Positions 1 through 7,876 of a stretch of 16,708 bases of DNA are shown here, one piece after another; position 1 is the first letter of the stretch, and each line of letters starts with the position of its first letter. The position numbers were made by a program, and so were the translations under genes. This DNA comes from Litoreibacter sp. (lineage in GTDB: Bacteria; Pseudomonadota; Alphaproteobacteria; Rhodobacterales; Rhodobacteraceae). Under the pieces are notes generated by a model. The model made no database searches, was not told where the DNA came from, and worked only from the letters and a program-made list of their open reading frames with translations. Location: NCBI GenBank assembly GCA_013042765.1, contig JABDPP010000170.1, positions 1 to 16,708 of the forward strand, written 5' to 3'.

Positions 1-53
1 GACTAAAATCGCCTTCCGGTCGGCTGATCATTGCCTAAGTCATTGAAAAGATT

Positions 54-127
54 TGGAGGCGAGTACCGGAATCGAACCGGTGTACACGGATTTGCAATCC
101 GCTGCGTCACCACTCCGCCAACTCGCC
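54..127 (-). tRNA. tRNA-Cys (anticodon GCA)
   Basis: Read on the minus strand, this folds as a 74-nt tRNA with an encoded CCA end. The acceptor stem pairs GGCGAG (127-122) with CTCGCC (63-58), and the CCA lies at 56-54. The anticodon loop TTGCAAA gives anticodon GCA for cysteine, and the T arm carries the usual GGTTCGATTCC loop. It is a stand-alone tRNA gene divergent from the methyltransferase gene that starts at 257. Confidence 0.95.
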
Positions 128-141
128 GAAGTAGAGCCCGT

Positions 142-170
142 TCTCTAGACCAAGCAAATTGTGCGTGCAA
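142..170 (-). promoter_or_regulatory. Candidate sigma-70 promoter for tRNA-Cys
   Basis: On the minus strand TTGCAC (170-165) is followed after exactly 17 bases by TAGAGA (147-142). Transcription would start about 8 bases before the tRNA 5' end at 127, a normal distance for a tRNA gene. The -10 box matches the consensus at only three positions, so position and spacing carry most of the weight. Confidence 0.35.
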
Positions 171-256
171 GTCCATCTGATATGAGATCGTCGTTGTCGG
201 AAGTATATTTCTATGGCACACCGATATTCATCTGAAACTAGACTGGTGAGTTTAGT

Positions 257-910
257 ATGATCGACTTTGAAACAAGCCGGACGATGATGGTCGACACGCA
301 AGTGCGACCGTCCGATGTCACGAAATTTCCCATTATCGACGCGATGTTGAGCGTGAAGCGCGAAGCTTTTGTTCCGCCTTCGAAACGCGAGGTCGCCTAT
401 ATGGGTGAGAACCTCGATCTGGGCGACGGGCGTGAGATGCTAGAGCCTCGGACGCTGGCCAAGATGCTTGATGCCTTGGATTTGCAGCGCGATGAGATGA
501 TCCTCGTGATCGGATGCGGGCTTGGTTATTCGAGCGCCGTTCTTGCCTGCATGGTCGAGGCTGTTGTGGCCGTCGAGGAGAGTGCGGAGATGGCGCGTGA
601 GGCCGAGTCGATCCTGGGCGAGCAGGGGGCTGACAATGTGGCGGTGATCGAAGCTCCACTGGCGCAGGGTGACGCAAAGCACGGACCCTATGATGTTATC
701 GTGGTCGAAGGTGCGGTTGAGCATGTTCCCGACACCATACTGGCGCAACTCAAGGAGGGCGGTCGCATCGCGGCACTTTTCGCAGAGGGTGCGTTGGGTG
801 AATGCCGCCTAGGATACAAGCATAATGGAAACGTAACTTGGCGTATGGCATTCAATGCCGGCGCACCGGTTCTGCCGGGTTTTGAGGCGCCGCGCGCCTT
901 CACTTTCTGA
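257..910 (+). CDS. Protein-L-isoaspartate O-methyltransferase (PCMT) family protein
   Basis: A 217-residue class I SAM-dependent methyltransferase of the PCMT/PIMT family, which methylates damaged L-isoaspartyl residues for repair. Visible elements are a SAM-binding motif I (VIGCGLGY, about residues 84-91), a motif II strand ([14 protein letters not shown], 145-158) and motif III ([10 protein letters not shown], 165-174). The N-terminal helix ([11 protein letters not shown]) is typical of the family. The loop that usually reads ISQPYxVA in active enzymes reads [12 protein letters not shown] here (59-70), so repair activity is uncertain and it may be a specialised paralogue. The start has a GGTGAG Shine-Dalgarno 8 bases upstream (244-249). 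The stop lies 46 bases before tolC on the same strand, so the two are probably cotranscribed. Confidence 0.85.
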   Translation: MIDFETSRTMMVDTQVRPSDVTKFPIIDAMLSVKREAFVPPSKREVAYMGENLDLGDGREMLEPRTLAKMLDALDLQRDEMILVIGCGLGYSSAVLACMVEAVVAVEESAEMAREAESILGEQGADNVAVIEAPLAQGDAKHGPYDVIVVEGAVEHVPDTILAQLKEGGRIAALFAEGALGECRLGYKHNGNVTWRMAFNAGAPVLPGFEAPRAFTF

Positions 911-956
911 GTTTTTTCGAGCGAGACCCGAGGCAACCGCGAGGAGATCCCAAAAG

Positions 957-2315
957 ATGAGAGTTTTGAGGCCAATCGCTCTGTCTGCTTTGCTCGCTTT
1001 CAGCGCTGGGCCGACACTCTCCGAGACTCTGCAATCCGCGCTTGTTTCTGCCTTTAACACGTCGAACCTGCTCGAGCAGCGCCGAGCCCTGCTTCGGGCC
1101 GAAGACGAAAATGTCGCAAGTGCTTTCGCGGCACTGCGTCCGCAAGTCAACGGCGGCTCTTCGGTGACCCAATCGGAACAGGCGACGCCCAGCCGATCGA
1201 CGCTAACCTCTACTATCAACCTCGGCTTCGAGCTGCTGCTCTACGACTCCGGGGCAACGGCTCTGGCGGTAGAAGCCGCTAAGGAGACGGTTCTGGCGAC
1301 CCGGGCGGCTTTGGTCTCGCAGGAACAGCAGGTACTGCTGAACGCCGTCCAAGCCTATGTCAACGTGTTGCGGGATGGGCGCGTGGTTTCGCTGCGTGAA
1401 AACAACCTTCGATTGATAACTCAGGAACTGCGTGCGGCCGAGGACCGGTTTGAAGTCGGGGAGGTGACCCGGACTGATGTGGCTCAGGCAGAAGCGCGTC
1501 TTGCACAGGCGCGTGGCGCCCTCGTTGACGCTCAGGGGCAGTTGGACATCTCGCGTGAGTTCTATCGTCTCGCAGTGGGCAAGGCGCCCGGCGCGCTGAC
1601 CAGCAAAGTCGTGCTGCCGAACCTCCCGGATACGGTGGAAAAGGCGCGGCGTCTCGGCGTTCAGAACAGCCCTGCGATCAGACAGGTCCAGCATGAGGTC
1701 AAGGCTGGTGAGTTGAACGCGCAGCGCTCTCTCGCGCTGACGCGCCCCCGACTCTCACTGGAGGCTGGCGTGGGTCATAGCTCGACCATCGACAACAATG
1801 GGTCCGTTGGCCTGACGCTGAGTGTACCGATCTATCAAGGCGGGCAGTTGCGGGCGCTGTATCGCCGCTCTCTGGCGCAGGTGCAGGCTGCGCGTGCCGG
1901 TTTGAATCAGCAAACACTTCTGACCCGTCAGGCGGTCTCGGACAGCTGGTCGCGCCTCAGAGTTGCCAATGCGCAGGTTCAGGCCAGTGATCGCCAGATC
2001 AGCGCGGCTGAGGTGGCCTTCGAAGGTGTGCGCGAGGAGGCGCGGTTCGGCTCGCGCACGACCCTTGATGTACTCGATGCTGAACAGGCGCTTTTCGATG
2101 CGCGCACGAATCGTGTTGTTGCGGAGACACAGGTGTACTCGGAGGCCTACGGGTTGCTGGCCTCTATGGGATTGTTGACGGTTAAGTACCTAAACCTGCC
2201 TGTAACCCGTTATGATCCCGCCGAATATTACAATGCGGTCAAGAATGCTCCTGTTTCGACCTCCAAAGCGGGGAAAAAGCTGGACCGGATCATGCAGCGG
2301 TATCAAAAAAACTAA
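957..2315 (+). CDS. tolC: TolC family outer membrane efflux/secretion protein
   Basis: A 452-residue TolC-type outer membrane channel, the trimeric exit duct for type I secretion and RND/ABC efflux pumps. The protein begins with a Sec signal peptide (MRVLRPIALSALLAFS..., cleavage likely near residue 22). It then shows the two internally repeated halves of the OEP family, with long alpha-helical stretches rich in Q, A, E and R. Typical motifs are a strand ending in LLYDSGA near the start of the first half, VPIYQGGQLRALYRRS in the second half, and a late RFGSRTTLDVLDAEQALFDAR helix. Length fits the family. The open frame extends back to 855, but that start lies inside the methyltransferase gene. 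The ATG at 957 has a GAGGAG Shine-Dalgarno (941-946) and places the signal peptide at the N-terminus. Confidence 0.93.
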   Translation: MRVLRPIALSALLAFSAGPTLSETLQSALVSAFNTSNLLEQRRALLRAEDENVASAFAALRPQVNGGSSVTQSEQATPSRSTLTSTINLGFELLLYDSGATALAVEAAKETVLATRAALVSQEQQVLLNAVQAYVNVLRDGRVVSLRENNLRLITQELRAAEDRFEVGEVTRTDVAQAEARLAQARGALVDAQGQLDISREFYRLAVGKAPGALTSKVVLPNLPDTVEKARRLGVQNSPAIRQVQHEVKAGELNAQRSLALTRPRLSLEAGVGHSSTIDNNGSVGLTLSVPIYQGGQLRALYRRSLAQVQAARAGLNQQTLLTRQAVSDSWSRLRVANAQVQASDRQISAAEVAFEGVREEARFGSRTTLDVLDAEQALFDARTNRVVAETQVYSEAYGLLASMGLLTVKYLNLPVTRYDPAEYYNAVKNAPVSTSKAGKKLDRIMQRYQKN

Positions 2316-2338
2316 CAGTTTGAACGATCTGTTGAAAC

Positions 2339-2363
2339 GAAAGGGTGCAGGGGTTACCCTTTC
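2339..2363 (+). repeat. 8-bp perfect hairpin between tolC and the PopZ-like gene
   Basis: GAAAGGGT (2339-2346) and ACCCTTTC (2356-2363) are exact reverse complements around a 9-base loop. No T-run follows (the next bases are TGAAAAC), so this is not a standard intrinsic terminator. It could be an mRNA-stability or attenuator structure separating expression of tolC from the downstream gene. Confidence 0.4.
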
Positions 2364-2388
2364 TGAAAACCCGCAAATGAGGCCAAGC

Positions 2389-3579
2389 ATGTCGGATTCA
2401 GCTCCTAAAACTGACGTGGAGGACGTCCTGTCCTCTATCCGTAGATTGGTATCTGATACGCCAGTACGGCATGAAGTTGACGCGGAAGCTCCGTCGCAAG
2501 AGTCTTCGGAAGACAAGCGCGATGAGGAACCAAAGGAGGAACCCTCCGCGGAAGCCACCGAGGACACGACCGAGGCGTTGGTTCTGACCTCTGACTTCCG
2601 GGTATCCGCGACCGCACAGAGCCTTGAAGAGAATGGGCTGGAAAGGGATCCGACGGCCATTGATCTCGCGGGGCTGCGCCAGGCCTTGCGGCGGAAGTCG
2701 GACCCTGAAGGCGAGGTCTCAGCGTCTGACCGTGAGGAAATGGTTGGCCGGGACCTGCCGCGATCGCGTTTGCACCTGTCGTCCGTAATTGCCGAAGAGG
2801 CAGAGGAAGCATCCGACGAGTCACAGGACGAGATCACCGGAGAAGAGGCAGATGCACCGTCGGAGGCCCGCGGCTGGGGTGTTTCCGCACCCGAGGATTA
2901 CTATGAAGACGAAATGGTTTTCGTGCGGTCAGAAGAGACGACGGAAGCCTGGAACGCGGAACGCGTAACAGCAGACGAACAGGCTGATGTAGATGTCTCT
3001 GGCGACGCCTCGGAAGAGACTGAAACGCAAGTGGACGAGGCTGCGCCAGCAGAACCCGAGGCAGACCAGATCGATGCTGCTTCGGACACGGTCCCCTTTG
3101 CTGCCCCTTCAGAAGAGACCTCAGAGATAGCCAAAGGTTCATCGGGCGCAGAGGAGGCGCTTGGTGAGGTTCCTGAGGCTCAGGAAACCGGCGAAGCCGA
3201 CACGGAAGAAGACGCCGAGGATATAGATATTTCAGCAGCCTTGTCGGAAGCGCTGTCCGACGAAGAGGAGGACGAGAATCTCGGGGAGGAAGCCGGCGAG
3301 GACGCGGCTGCTCATGATGAGCCTGCGGATGACGAGAACAAAGAAACCTCTGTTGATGCCGGGGGCGAGGAGGCCGAAATAGCCGTTATCGCCGATGAAC
3401 CGGCACCGCATGATGTGCCAGACTTGTCCCAGATCGACGAGGAGCTCCTCGAGGCCATGTTGGCCAGGGCCGTTCGTCAGGAACTCACTGGCGAGATGGG
3501 CGAGCGGATCACGCGAAATATCCGAAAGCTTGTGCGCCGTGAGATCCAGCGTGCGCTGAGTGCCAGAGAGTTCGACTGA
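2389..3579 (+). CDS. Acidic PopZ-like / DUF2497-type protein
   Basis: A 396-residue, strongly acidic protein with three parts. A short N-terminal helix (VEDVLSSIRRLVSDT, about residues 10-24) closely resembles the DUF2497/PopZ N-terminal motif (EEILASIRRIISED in Caulobacter, from memory). A long low-complexity Glu/Asp/Ala/Ser linker of about 320 residues is probably disordered. A basic amphipathic C-terminal helical segment (ELLEAMLARAV... to ...RKLVRREIQRALS) matches PopZ's C-terminal assembly region in position and style. PopZ forms polar condensates that anchor the centromere-ParB complex. The frame is open back to 2212, and an ATG at 2377 is also possible. The ATG at 2389 is preferred because TGAGG (2378-2382) is a usable Shine-Dalgarno and MSDSAPKTDVEDVL is a family-like start. 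It follows tolC by 73 bases. The name rests on motif layout, not overall identity. Confidence 0.6.
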   Translation: MSDSAPKTDVEDVLSSIRRLVSDTPVRHEVDAEAPSQESSEDKRDEEPKEEPSAEATEDTTEALVLTSDFRVSATAQSLEENGLERDPTAIDLAGLRQALRRKSDPEGEVSASDREEMVGRDLPRSRLHLSSVIAEEAEEASDESQDEITGEEADAPSEARGWGVSAPEDYYEDEMVFVRSEETTEAWNAERVTADEQADVDVSGDASEETETQVDEAAPAEPEADQIDAASDTVPFAAPSEETSEIAKGSSGAEEALGEVPEAQETGEADTEEDAEDIDISAALSEALSDEEEDENLGEEAGEDAAAHDEPADDENKETSVDAGGEEAEIAVIADEPAPHDVPDLSQIDEELLEAMLARAVRQELTGEMGERITRNIRKLVRREIQRALSAREFD

Positions 3580-3605
3580 ACGAGGATCTATTCCAAGCCA
3601 GGTAT

Positions 3606-5051
3606 CTATCGAGCAAGCTGCAGGAGAGCTTCGGTGTCCAAATGGGCGTCGAGGTGATCTGCCAGCGTGTCCAGTGTCGTCTCAACCGACTGCTCATAAT
3701 CTGGAAGTGTTGAGTTTCCGCCCAGTTGCGACAGGTATTCCTGACGAAACGCATCCGAACTGAACAGGCCGTGGATATAGCAACCCTTGATTTTGCCGTC
3801 GGGTGAGGCGGCCCCTTCCGCCCTGCCATCGATGGTCAGCCAGCCCCGGCTGCAATCCGGCCCGCCTGTTTCCCCTATGTGGATCTCGTATCCCGATACA
3901 AGTGCACCGCTCGCAGTCGCCTTACCGGTGACCTCGGCCAGTCGTTTTTGCGGGTGCATCTGTGTCATCACATCCAGAAGCCCCAAACCGTGGACCGAGC
4001 CCGCATTGCCCTCGATACCCTCTGGATCACTGATGATGCGCCCCAACATCTGGTAGCCGCCGCACAGTCCCATGACGTGCCCGCCCCGACGCACATGGGC
4101 GTAGAGATCGGTATCCCAACCCTGGGCGCGGAAAAACTCCAGATCGCCTATGGTCGATTTAGATCCGGGGATCAGCACCAGCGCGGCATCGGCAGGCAAT
4201 GGGCGCCCGGGCGGCACGATCTCAACGGTCACGTCGGGCTCGGAGGAAAGCGGGTCCAGGTCGTCGAAATTGGCCATGCGCGACAGCTTGGGGACGGCAA
4301 CCTTAAACGTGCCACCTTTCGAGCCCGCGATGTCCATCACGTCTTCTGCTGGCAACCGCCATGCGTCGGCAAACCACGGGATCACGCCCAGCGACGTCCA
4401 GCCGGTGCGATTGACTATCTCGGTCAGCCCGTCGTCGAATAGAGAGACATCTCCGCGAAACTTGTTGATCGCAAACGCTTCAATCCGGTCGCGGTCCTCG
4501 GGCGGTAGAATGGCATGCGTGCCCACCAGTTGAGCGATGACCCCGCCGCGGTCGATGTCGCCAATCAGTGCTACGGGCGCGCTGACGGCTTCCGCAAATC
4601 CCATATTGGCAATGTCGCCCTTACGCAAATTGATTTCCGCCGGGCTGCCCGCGCCTTCGATGACGATGAGATCTGCCTCACCTGATAGCCGCTCAAAGCT
4701 CTCAACAGCCTTTTCCAGCAGTGTAGGCTTCACCGCAGCGTAATCGCGGGCACGCAGGGTGGCAAAGCGCTGCCCATGTACGATCACCTGCGCCCCGACA
4801 TCGGTTTCGGGCTTCAGAAGGACCGGGTTCATATCCGTGATCGGGGCGACGCCGCAGGCCCGCGCCTGAAGGGCTTGAGCACGGCCAATCTCACCGCCAT
4901 CGGCAGTTACGGCGGCGTTGTTGGACATATTCTGTGGTTTAAACGGGCGCACGCGCAGCCCTTGACGGGTGTAGAGCCGGCACAGCCCGGCCACGATCAT
5001 GGACTTGCCCACATTCGAGCCGGCACCTTGAATCATAATGGCCTTTGTCAT
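3606..5051 (-). CDS. cobQ: Cobyric acid synthase (adenosylcobyric acid synthase) CobQ
   Basis: A 481-residue CobQ, the glutamine- and ATP-dependent enzyme that amidates four side-chain carboxyls of adenosylcobyrinic acid a,c-diamide in cobalamin synthesis. The N-terminal dethiobiotin-synthetase-like ATPase domain has the P-loop GAGSNVGKS (residues 9-17), followed by [10 protein letters not shown] and the [12 protein letters not shown] motif. The C-terminal class I glutamine amidotransferase domain carries the nucleophile Cys330 in [10 protein letters not shown] and the catalytic His427 in [11 protein letters not shown]. Length matches the family. An ATG at 5057 gives two more residues, but the GGGGA Shine-Dalgarno lies only one base from it. 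It is about seven bases from the ATG at 5051, so 5051 is preferred. The gene converges with the PopZ-like gene across 26 bases. No other cob gene is in the window. Confidence 0.95.
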   Translation of the reverse strand: MTKAIMIQGAGSNVGKSMIVAGLCRLYTRQGLRVRPFKPQNMSNNAAVTADGGEIGRAQALQARACGVAPITDMNPVLLKPETDVGAQVIVHGQRFATLRARDYAAVKPTLLEKAVESFERLSGEADLIVIEGAGSPAEINLRKGDIANMGFAEAVSAPVALIGDIDRGGVIAQLVGTHAILPPEDRDRIEAFAINKFRGDVSLFDDGLTEIVNRTGWTSLGVIPWFADAWRLPAEDVMDIAGSKGGTFKVAVPKLSRMANFDDLDPLSSEPDVTVEIVPPGRPLPADAALVLIPGSKSTIGDLEFFRAQGWDTDLYAHVRRGGHVMGLCGGYQMLGRIISDPEGIEGNAGSVHGLGLLDVMTQMHPQKRLAEVTGKATASGALVSGYEIHIGETGGPDCSRGWLTIDGRAEGAASPDGKIKGCYIHGLFSSDAFRQEYLSQLGGNSTLPDYEQSVETTLDTLADHLDAHLDTEALLQLAR

Positions 5052-5170
5052 TGGCATTCCCCGTTCTTCAAAGCTTGGGTGCCGCGAACCGAAGGCGATG
5101 TAAAGGGCAAGACGTGTGTCTGGCGCACGGGCGCTTGACCGGCTTCTCCCGATCGGTCAGCGTCAGCGCC

Positions 5171-5911
5171 ATGTTTCCCATTCGCGATCACAATCCTTCT
5201 GAGCAGACTCCCTACGTGACCTATGGGTTGATCATTCTCAACATAGCCGTTTTCCTCAGCTACTGGCCGTTGTTCAACGATCCACGTGCTCTGGCCGGGT
5301 TTTTCGACAGCTGGGCCATGGTCCCGGCAGAGGTCGGGCAGGGCAGCGATCCTCATACGCTTGTCACCTCGATGTTTTTGCATGGGGGGATCATGCATCT
5401 TGCCGGGAATATGCTGTTTCTCTGGATCTTCGGCGACAACTTGGAAGAGCAGCTTGGGCATGTGCGCTATCTGGGCTTCTACCTCCTGTGCGGGATCGGC
5501 GCGGCGCTGGGGCAGCTTCTGTCCAGTCCCGGCTCAGACATTCCCACTGTGGGCGCCTCGGGCGCGATTGCGGGGATCATGGGAGGGTATCTGTTGCTGT
5601 TTCCGAAAGCGAAGGTCGATATTCTTGTGATTATCCTGATTTTCGTCCGGGTTTTTGCCCTGCCGGCTTGGGTCATGCTTGGGGTCTGGTTCGGGCTGCA
5701 ACTTCTTAGCGGTCTTGGTGCGGACCCGAACACCGGCGGCGTCGCATACTGGGCTCATGCCGCGGGGTTCCTATGCGGTGCGGTTCTAGTGATTCCCCTG
5801 TGGCTGCGGCTCGGGGGGACACGGTTCTGGAGCCGTACGCAGGGCCATCCTCCACACCCGGAGGCCCGCTATTCGGCAAGCTCCATTCCGCGGGTCAGGC
5901 GGCGCAAGTAG
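5171..5911 (+). CDS. Rhomboid family intramembrane serine protease
   Basis: A 246-residue polytopic membrane protein of the rhomboid (S54) family, which cleaves transmembrane substrates inside the lipid bilayer. The signature elements are in order: H76xxxN80 in HLAGNMLFLW, the catalytic serine in GASG (Ser130) opening a small-residue helix (GAIAGIMGGYLLL), and the catalytic histidine in YWAHAAGF (His196). About six hydrophobic segments are visible, with a basic soluble C-terminal tail. The frame is open back to 5045, where it would overlap the cobQ start. MFPIRDHNPSEQTP at 5171 is the normal family N-terminus, so 5171 is chosen although no clear Shine-Dalgarno is visible. It is divergent from cobQ and convergent with efp. 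Physiological substrate unknown. Confidence 0.9.
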   Translation: MFPIRDHNPSEQTPYVTYGLIILNIAVFLSYWPLFNDPRALAGFFDSWAMVPAEVGQGSDPHTLVTSMFLHGGIMHLAGNMLFLWIFGDNLEEQLGHVRYLGFYLLCGIGAALGQLLSSPGSDIPTVGASGAIAGIMGGYLLLFPKAKVDILVIILIFVRVFALPAWVMLGVWFGLQLLSGLGADPNTGGVAYWAHAAGFLCGAVLVIPLWLRLGGTRFWSRTQGHPPHPEARYSASSIPRVRRRK

Positions 5912-5936
5912 ATGCCAACCGATCCCCGAAGCACGG

Positions 5937-6500
5937 TCAGGCGCGCTCGGAATATTCCATGGTTTCGGTGTTGACGATGATGTCTTCGTCCTGACCGACG
6001 AAGGGAGGCACCATAACCTTCACGCCATTGTCGAGTACCGCAGGTTTAAAGCTGTTGGCTGCTGTCTGGCCTTTGACGACCGGCTCGGTCTCCACCACCT
6101 TGCAGGTCACTTTCTGCGGCAGCGTCGCATTTAGAGCCTCGGATTCGTAATATTCGATCACGGCAATCATGCCGTCCTGCAGGAACGGGCGCCGTTCGCC
6201 GAGGATGTCGGCGGGCAATTCGATCTGCTCATAAGTTTCGGTATCCATGAAGGTCAGCATGCCGTCGGACTCATAAAGAAACTGCTGATCCTTTTGTTCG
6301 AGGCGCACGCGTTCAACTTTATCCGCGGAGCGGAACCGTTCGTTCAACTTCGACCCGTTGCGCAGGTTCTTCATCTCGACCTGGGCGAAAGCGCCGCCTT
6401 TTCCGGGCTTTACGTGGTCGACCTTCACCGCGACCCAAAGACCGCCCGCGTGCTCCAGGACGTTTCCTGGCCGAATTTCATTACCGTTAATTTTTGGCAT
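5937..6500 (-). CDS. efp: Elongation factor P
   Basis: A 187-residue EF-P, which binds between the P and E sites of the ribosome and relieves stalling at consecutive prolines. It has the three-domain length and sequence of the family. The KOW-like domain I carries the tip loop [10 protein letters not shown], where the lysine at position 34 is the residue modified in many bacteria. The C-terminal signature region [28 protein letters not shown] is intact. The tip lysine places it in the lysine-type group rather than the EarP/arginine group. No EpmA or EpmB modification gene is in the window. An AAGGA Shine-Dalgarno is visible upstream. The gene is convergent with the rhomboid gene, 25 bases apart. 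Confidence 0.97.
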   Translation of the reverse strand: MPKINGNEIRPGNVLEHAGGLWVAVKVDHVKPGKGGAFAQVEMKNLRNGSKLNERFRSADKVERVRLEQKDQQFLYESDGMLTFMDTETYEQIELPADILGERRPFLQDGMIAVIEYYESEALNATLPQKVTCKVVETEPVVKGQTAANSFKPAVLDNGVKVMVPPFVGQDEDIIVNTETMEYSERA

Positions 6501-6543
6501 TGTGTCATTTCCTTGACAAAAGGTTGATCATTGTTTGGACCAC

Positions 6544-6572
6544 CCTATATCTGCCCCTTGTAGGGCGGACAA
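6544..6572 (-). promoter_or_regulatory. Candidate sigma-70 promoter of efp
   Basis: On the minus strand TTGTCC (6572-6567) is followed after exactly 17 bases by TATAGG (6549-6544). This gives a leader of roughly 35 bases before the efp start at 6500. It is the best-matching promoter in the 216-base gap that separates efp from the divergent gene at 6717. Confidence 0.45.
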
Positions 6573-6716
6573 GACGACTAAATACGGTATGCGGTGTAAT
6601 TAGCTATGCGTCTTGAGCATATCAGGTATATCTATAACGCAATGACGAATCGAATGTTTTGTGTCAGAAAGGCCGCCACGCCCTAGATACAAGACCAAAA
6701 ATAAAAGGACGACGAG

Positions 6717-7031
6717 ATGGCTGCTGATTTCGTTGATGGCACAGCTTTCAACTTTGAACAAGGACAACGGGCGCGCAAACTCTTTGCTGCTGTTGTGCTC
6801 GCGGCGCTTGATGATGCGATCGCGGATGACAAGAAATATGGCAACGGACCGGAACAGATTGCCCGTTGGGCGCGCTCCCGAGACGGCCGCGAGGTCCTGA
6901 GCTGCGCAGGCATCGACCCTAACGAGCGGGTCGTTTCTGGCCTGATGGAATTCGTAGGCAACGGCGTGCGAACCTCTGTCGCGCTCTCGCGCGAAGAGAG
7001 CGAGCGGCGCAGCCAGGCTGAAGCTGCCTGA
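6717..7031 (+). CDS. Small conserved hypothetical protein (resembles DUF6280 of Rhodobacterales)
   Basis: A 104-residue soluble protein without signal peptide or membrane segment. It starts MAADFVDGTAFNFEQGQRARKLFAAVVLAALDDAI and contains a helical core (YGNGPEQIARWARSRDGREVLSCAGIDPNERVVSGLMEFV). From memory this resembles a short, strongly conserved family seen in Rhodobacteraceae and annotated DUF6280; I could not check it. No catalytic motif is recognisable, and function is unknown. The start has a good AAAGGA Shine-Dalgarno about 8 bases upstream. The gene has its own upstream region (216 bases shared with efp) and a strong intrinsic terminator 29 bases after the stop, so it is a monocistronic unit. 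A weak promoter candidate, GTGTCA-17-TAGATA, lies at 6661-6689. Confidence 0.8.
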   Translation: MAADFVDGTAFNFEQGQRARKLFAAVVLAALDDAIADDKKYGNGPEQIARWARSRDGREVLSCAGIDPNERVVSGLMEFVGNGVRTSVALSREESERRSQAEAA

Positions 7032-7059
7032 TACTGCCTGCACACCCTCCGAAAAGAAG

Positions 7060-7084
7060 ACGCGTCCCTTGGGGCGCGTTTTTT
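7060..7084 (+). terminator. Intrinsic terminator after the small protein, possibly bidirectional
   Basis: ACGCGTCC (7060-7067), a CTTG loop and GGGCGCGT (7072-7079) form an 8-bp stem with one G-U wobble, followed by six Ts (7079-7084). On the minus strand the same stem, now with one C-A mismatch, is followed by the T-rich CTTCTTTT. It could therefore also stop transcription coming from tRNA-Leu. Confidence 0.88.
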
Positions 7085-7122
7085 GTCCGGACGACCGGAA
7101 GAGACGGATGAGAATTCGGTGA

Positions 7123-7208
7123 TGGTACCCGCGGCCGGACTTGAACCGGCACGGCCTTACGGCCCAGGGATTTTAAGTCCCATGTGTCTACCATTCCACC
7201 ACGCGGGC
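7123..7208 (-). tRNA. tRNA-Leu (anticodon UAA)
   Basis: On the minus strand this is an 86-nt class II tRNA with an encoded CCA (7125-7123). The acceptor stem pairs GCCCGCG (7208-7202) with CGCGGGT. The anticodon loop CTTAAAA gives anticodon UAA, and a variable arm (GGGCCGTAAGGCC) precedes the T arm with GGTTCAAGTCC. The class II arm and anticodon agree on leucine. No integrase or direct repeat of its 3' end is present nearby, so it does not mark an inserted island in this window. Confidence 0.95.
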
Positions 7209-7217
7209 AACAGCCGG

Positions 7218-7246
7218 ACCTTAGCTGCAGATCTCATGGGGTGAAA
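7218..7246 (-). promoter_or_regulatory. Weak promoter candidate for tRNA-Leu
   Basis: On the minus strand TTTCAC (7246-7241) and TAAGGT (7223-7218) are 17 bases apart. They fit the 42-base gap between the TPR gene stop and the tRNA 5' end. The -10 box is poor, and the tRNA might instead be transcribed by read-through from metG and the TPR gene. Confidence 0.28.
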
Positions 7247-7250
7247 GTAC

Positions 7251-7817
7251 TTAGAGCTCTGTTTCTGCGGCGTCCGGCACCGGGGTAAGCTGGAAGCGTT
7301 CCGGCAACCAGGGATTGAGTTTCAGGGCGTCGCGCAACGCCAGCTGGCCTTCCCGTGTCCGACCGAGTTGGAGTAAGGTGAGTGCCCGTCCGGCAGCGGC
7401 TCCGATATGATCCGGGGTCCGTTCCAGCGCCTTGTCCAGATCGATGAGCGACGTCTGGTAGTCCTGACGGATGAAGTTGATGAAAGCCCGCTGGTTGTAG
7501 CCTTCGGCGTAATCCGGGCAGTATTCGATAAGTTTGCCAAAATCCGAAAGGGCGCCCACGAAGTCATAGGCCGCGCGGCGTTGCATGCCGCGATTGAGTA
7601 TCTCCTGTGAGACCTCGTCGGGGGCTGTGGCCCAGATTTCCCACAATTCATTGGACAGCTGGCGCGCGGTCTGTTCATCCGGCGCCTTGGCAACCAGTTC
7701 CATCAACTCGATATGGCGCGGGCTACGGTCGGGCAGGGCGGGGCAATTGGCAAGCCCTGCTGCCGGCAGGAGCGCCGGAACCAGAAGAAGGGCTGTGATG
7801 GTTACAAGTTGTCTCAT
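7251..7817 (-). CDS. Exported tetratricopeptide-repeat protein
   Basis: A 188-residue protein that begins with a Sec signal peptide (MRQLVTITALLLVPALLPAAGLA, cleavage near residue 23) and is probably periplasmic. The mature part contains at least two consecutive TPR units: AYDFVGALSDFGKLIEYCPDYAEGYNQRAF, then QDYQTSLIDLDKALERTPDHIGAAAGRAL. A third, partial unit (GRTREGQLALRDALKLNP) follows. TPR proteins are protein-interaction scaffolds, so no enzymatic role is implied. It lies 59 bases downstream of metG on the same strand and has no obvious promoter, so it is probably cotranscribed with metG. The link to methionyl-tRNA synthetase is positional only. Confidence 0.82.
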   Translation of the reverse strand: MRQLVTITALLLVPALLPAAGLANCPALPDRSPRHIELMELVAKAPDEQTARQLSNELWEIWATAPDEVSQEILNRGMQRRAAYDFVGALSDFGKLIEYCPDYAEGYNQRAFINFIRQDYQTSLIDLDKALERTPDHIGAAAGRALTLLQLGRTREGQLALRDALKLNPWLPERFQLTPVPDAAETEL

Positions 7818-7876
7818 GTCCCAGAGTTTGGGGCGAGGACGCGCCCGGTCAAGTCACGAGGTCGCGATTTCCGGCG

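Noticed and set aside
333..677. Long opposite-strand open frames over the methyltransferase, metG and fusion genes
   Set aside because: They are arginine/proline/serine-rich frames with no motifs, lying antisense to clearly conserved genes. This is the usual shadow effect in GC-rich DNA.
855..956. TolC start at 855
   Set aside because: It overlaps the methyltransferase gene and would bury the signal peptide. The ATG at 957 has a proper Shine-Dalgarno.
5136..5159. TGACCG/CGGTCA dyad before the rhomboid gene as an operator or terminator
   Set aside because: It is only 6 bp with a 12-base gap, with no T-run and no recognised regulator. It is too weak to list as a feature.
5045..5170. Rhomboid start at 5045
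   Set aside because: It overlaps the cobQ start and adds residues unlike rhomboid N-termini. 5171 gives the normal start.
5052..5170. Cobalamin riboswitch upstream of cobQ
   Set aside because: The gap is only about 120 bases. I found no B12-box (GCCACTG-like) sequence or matching fold on the minus strand.
7123..7208. tRNA-Leu as an integration (att) site
   Set aside because: No integrase, no repeat of the tRNA 3' end and no mobile genes lie nearby. The flanks are core genes.
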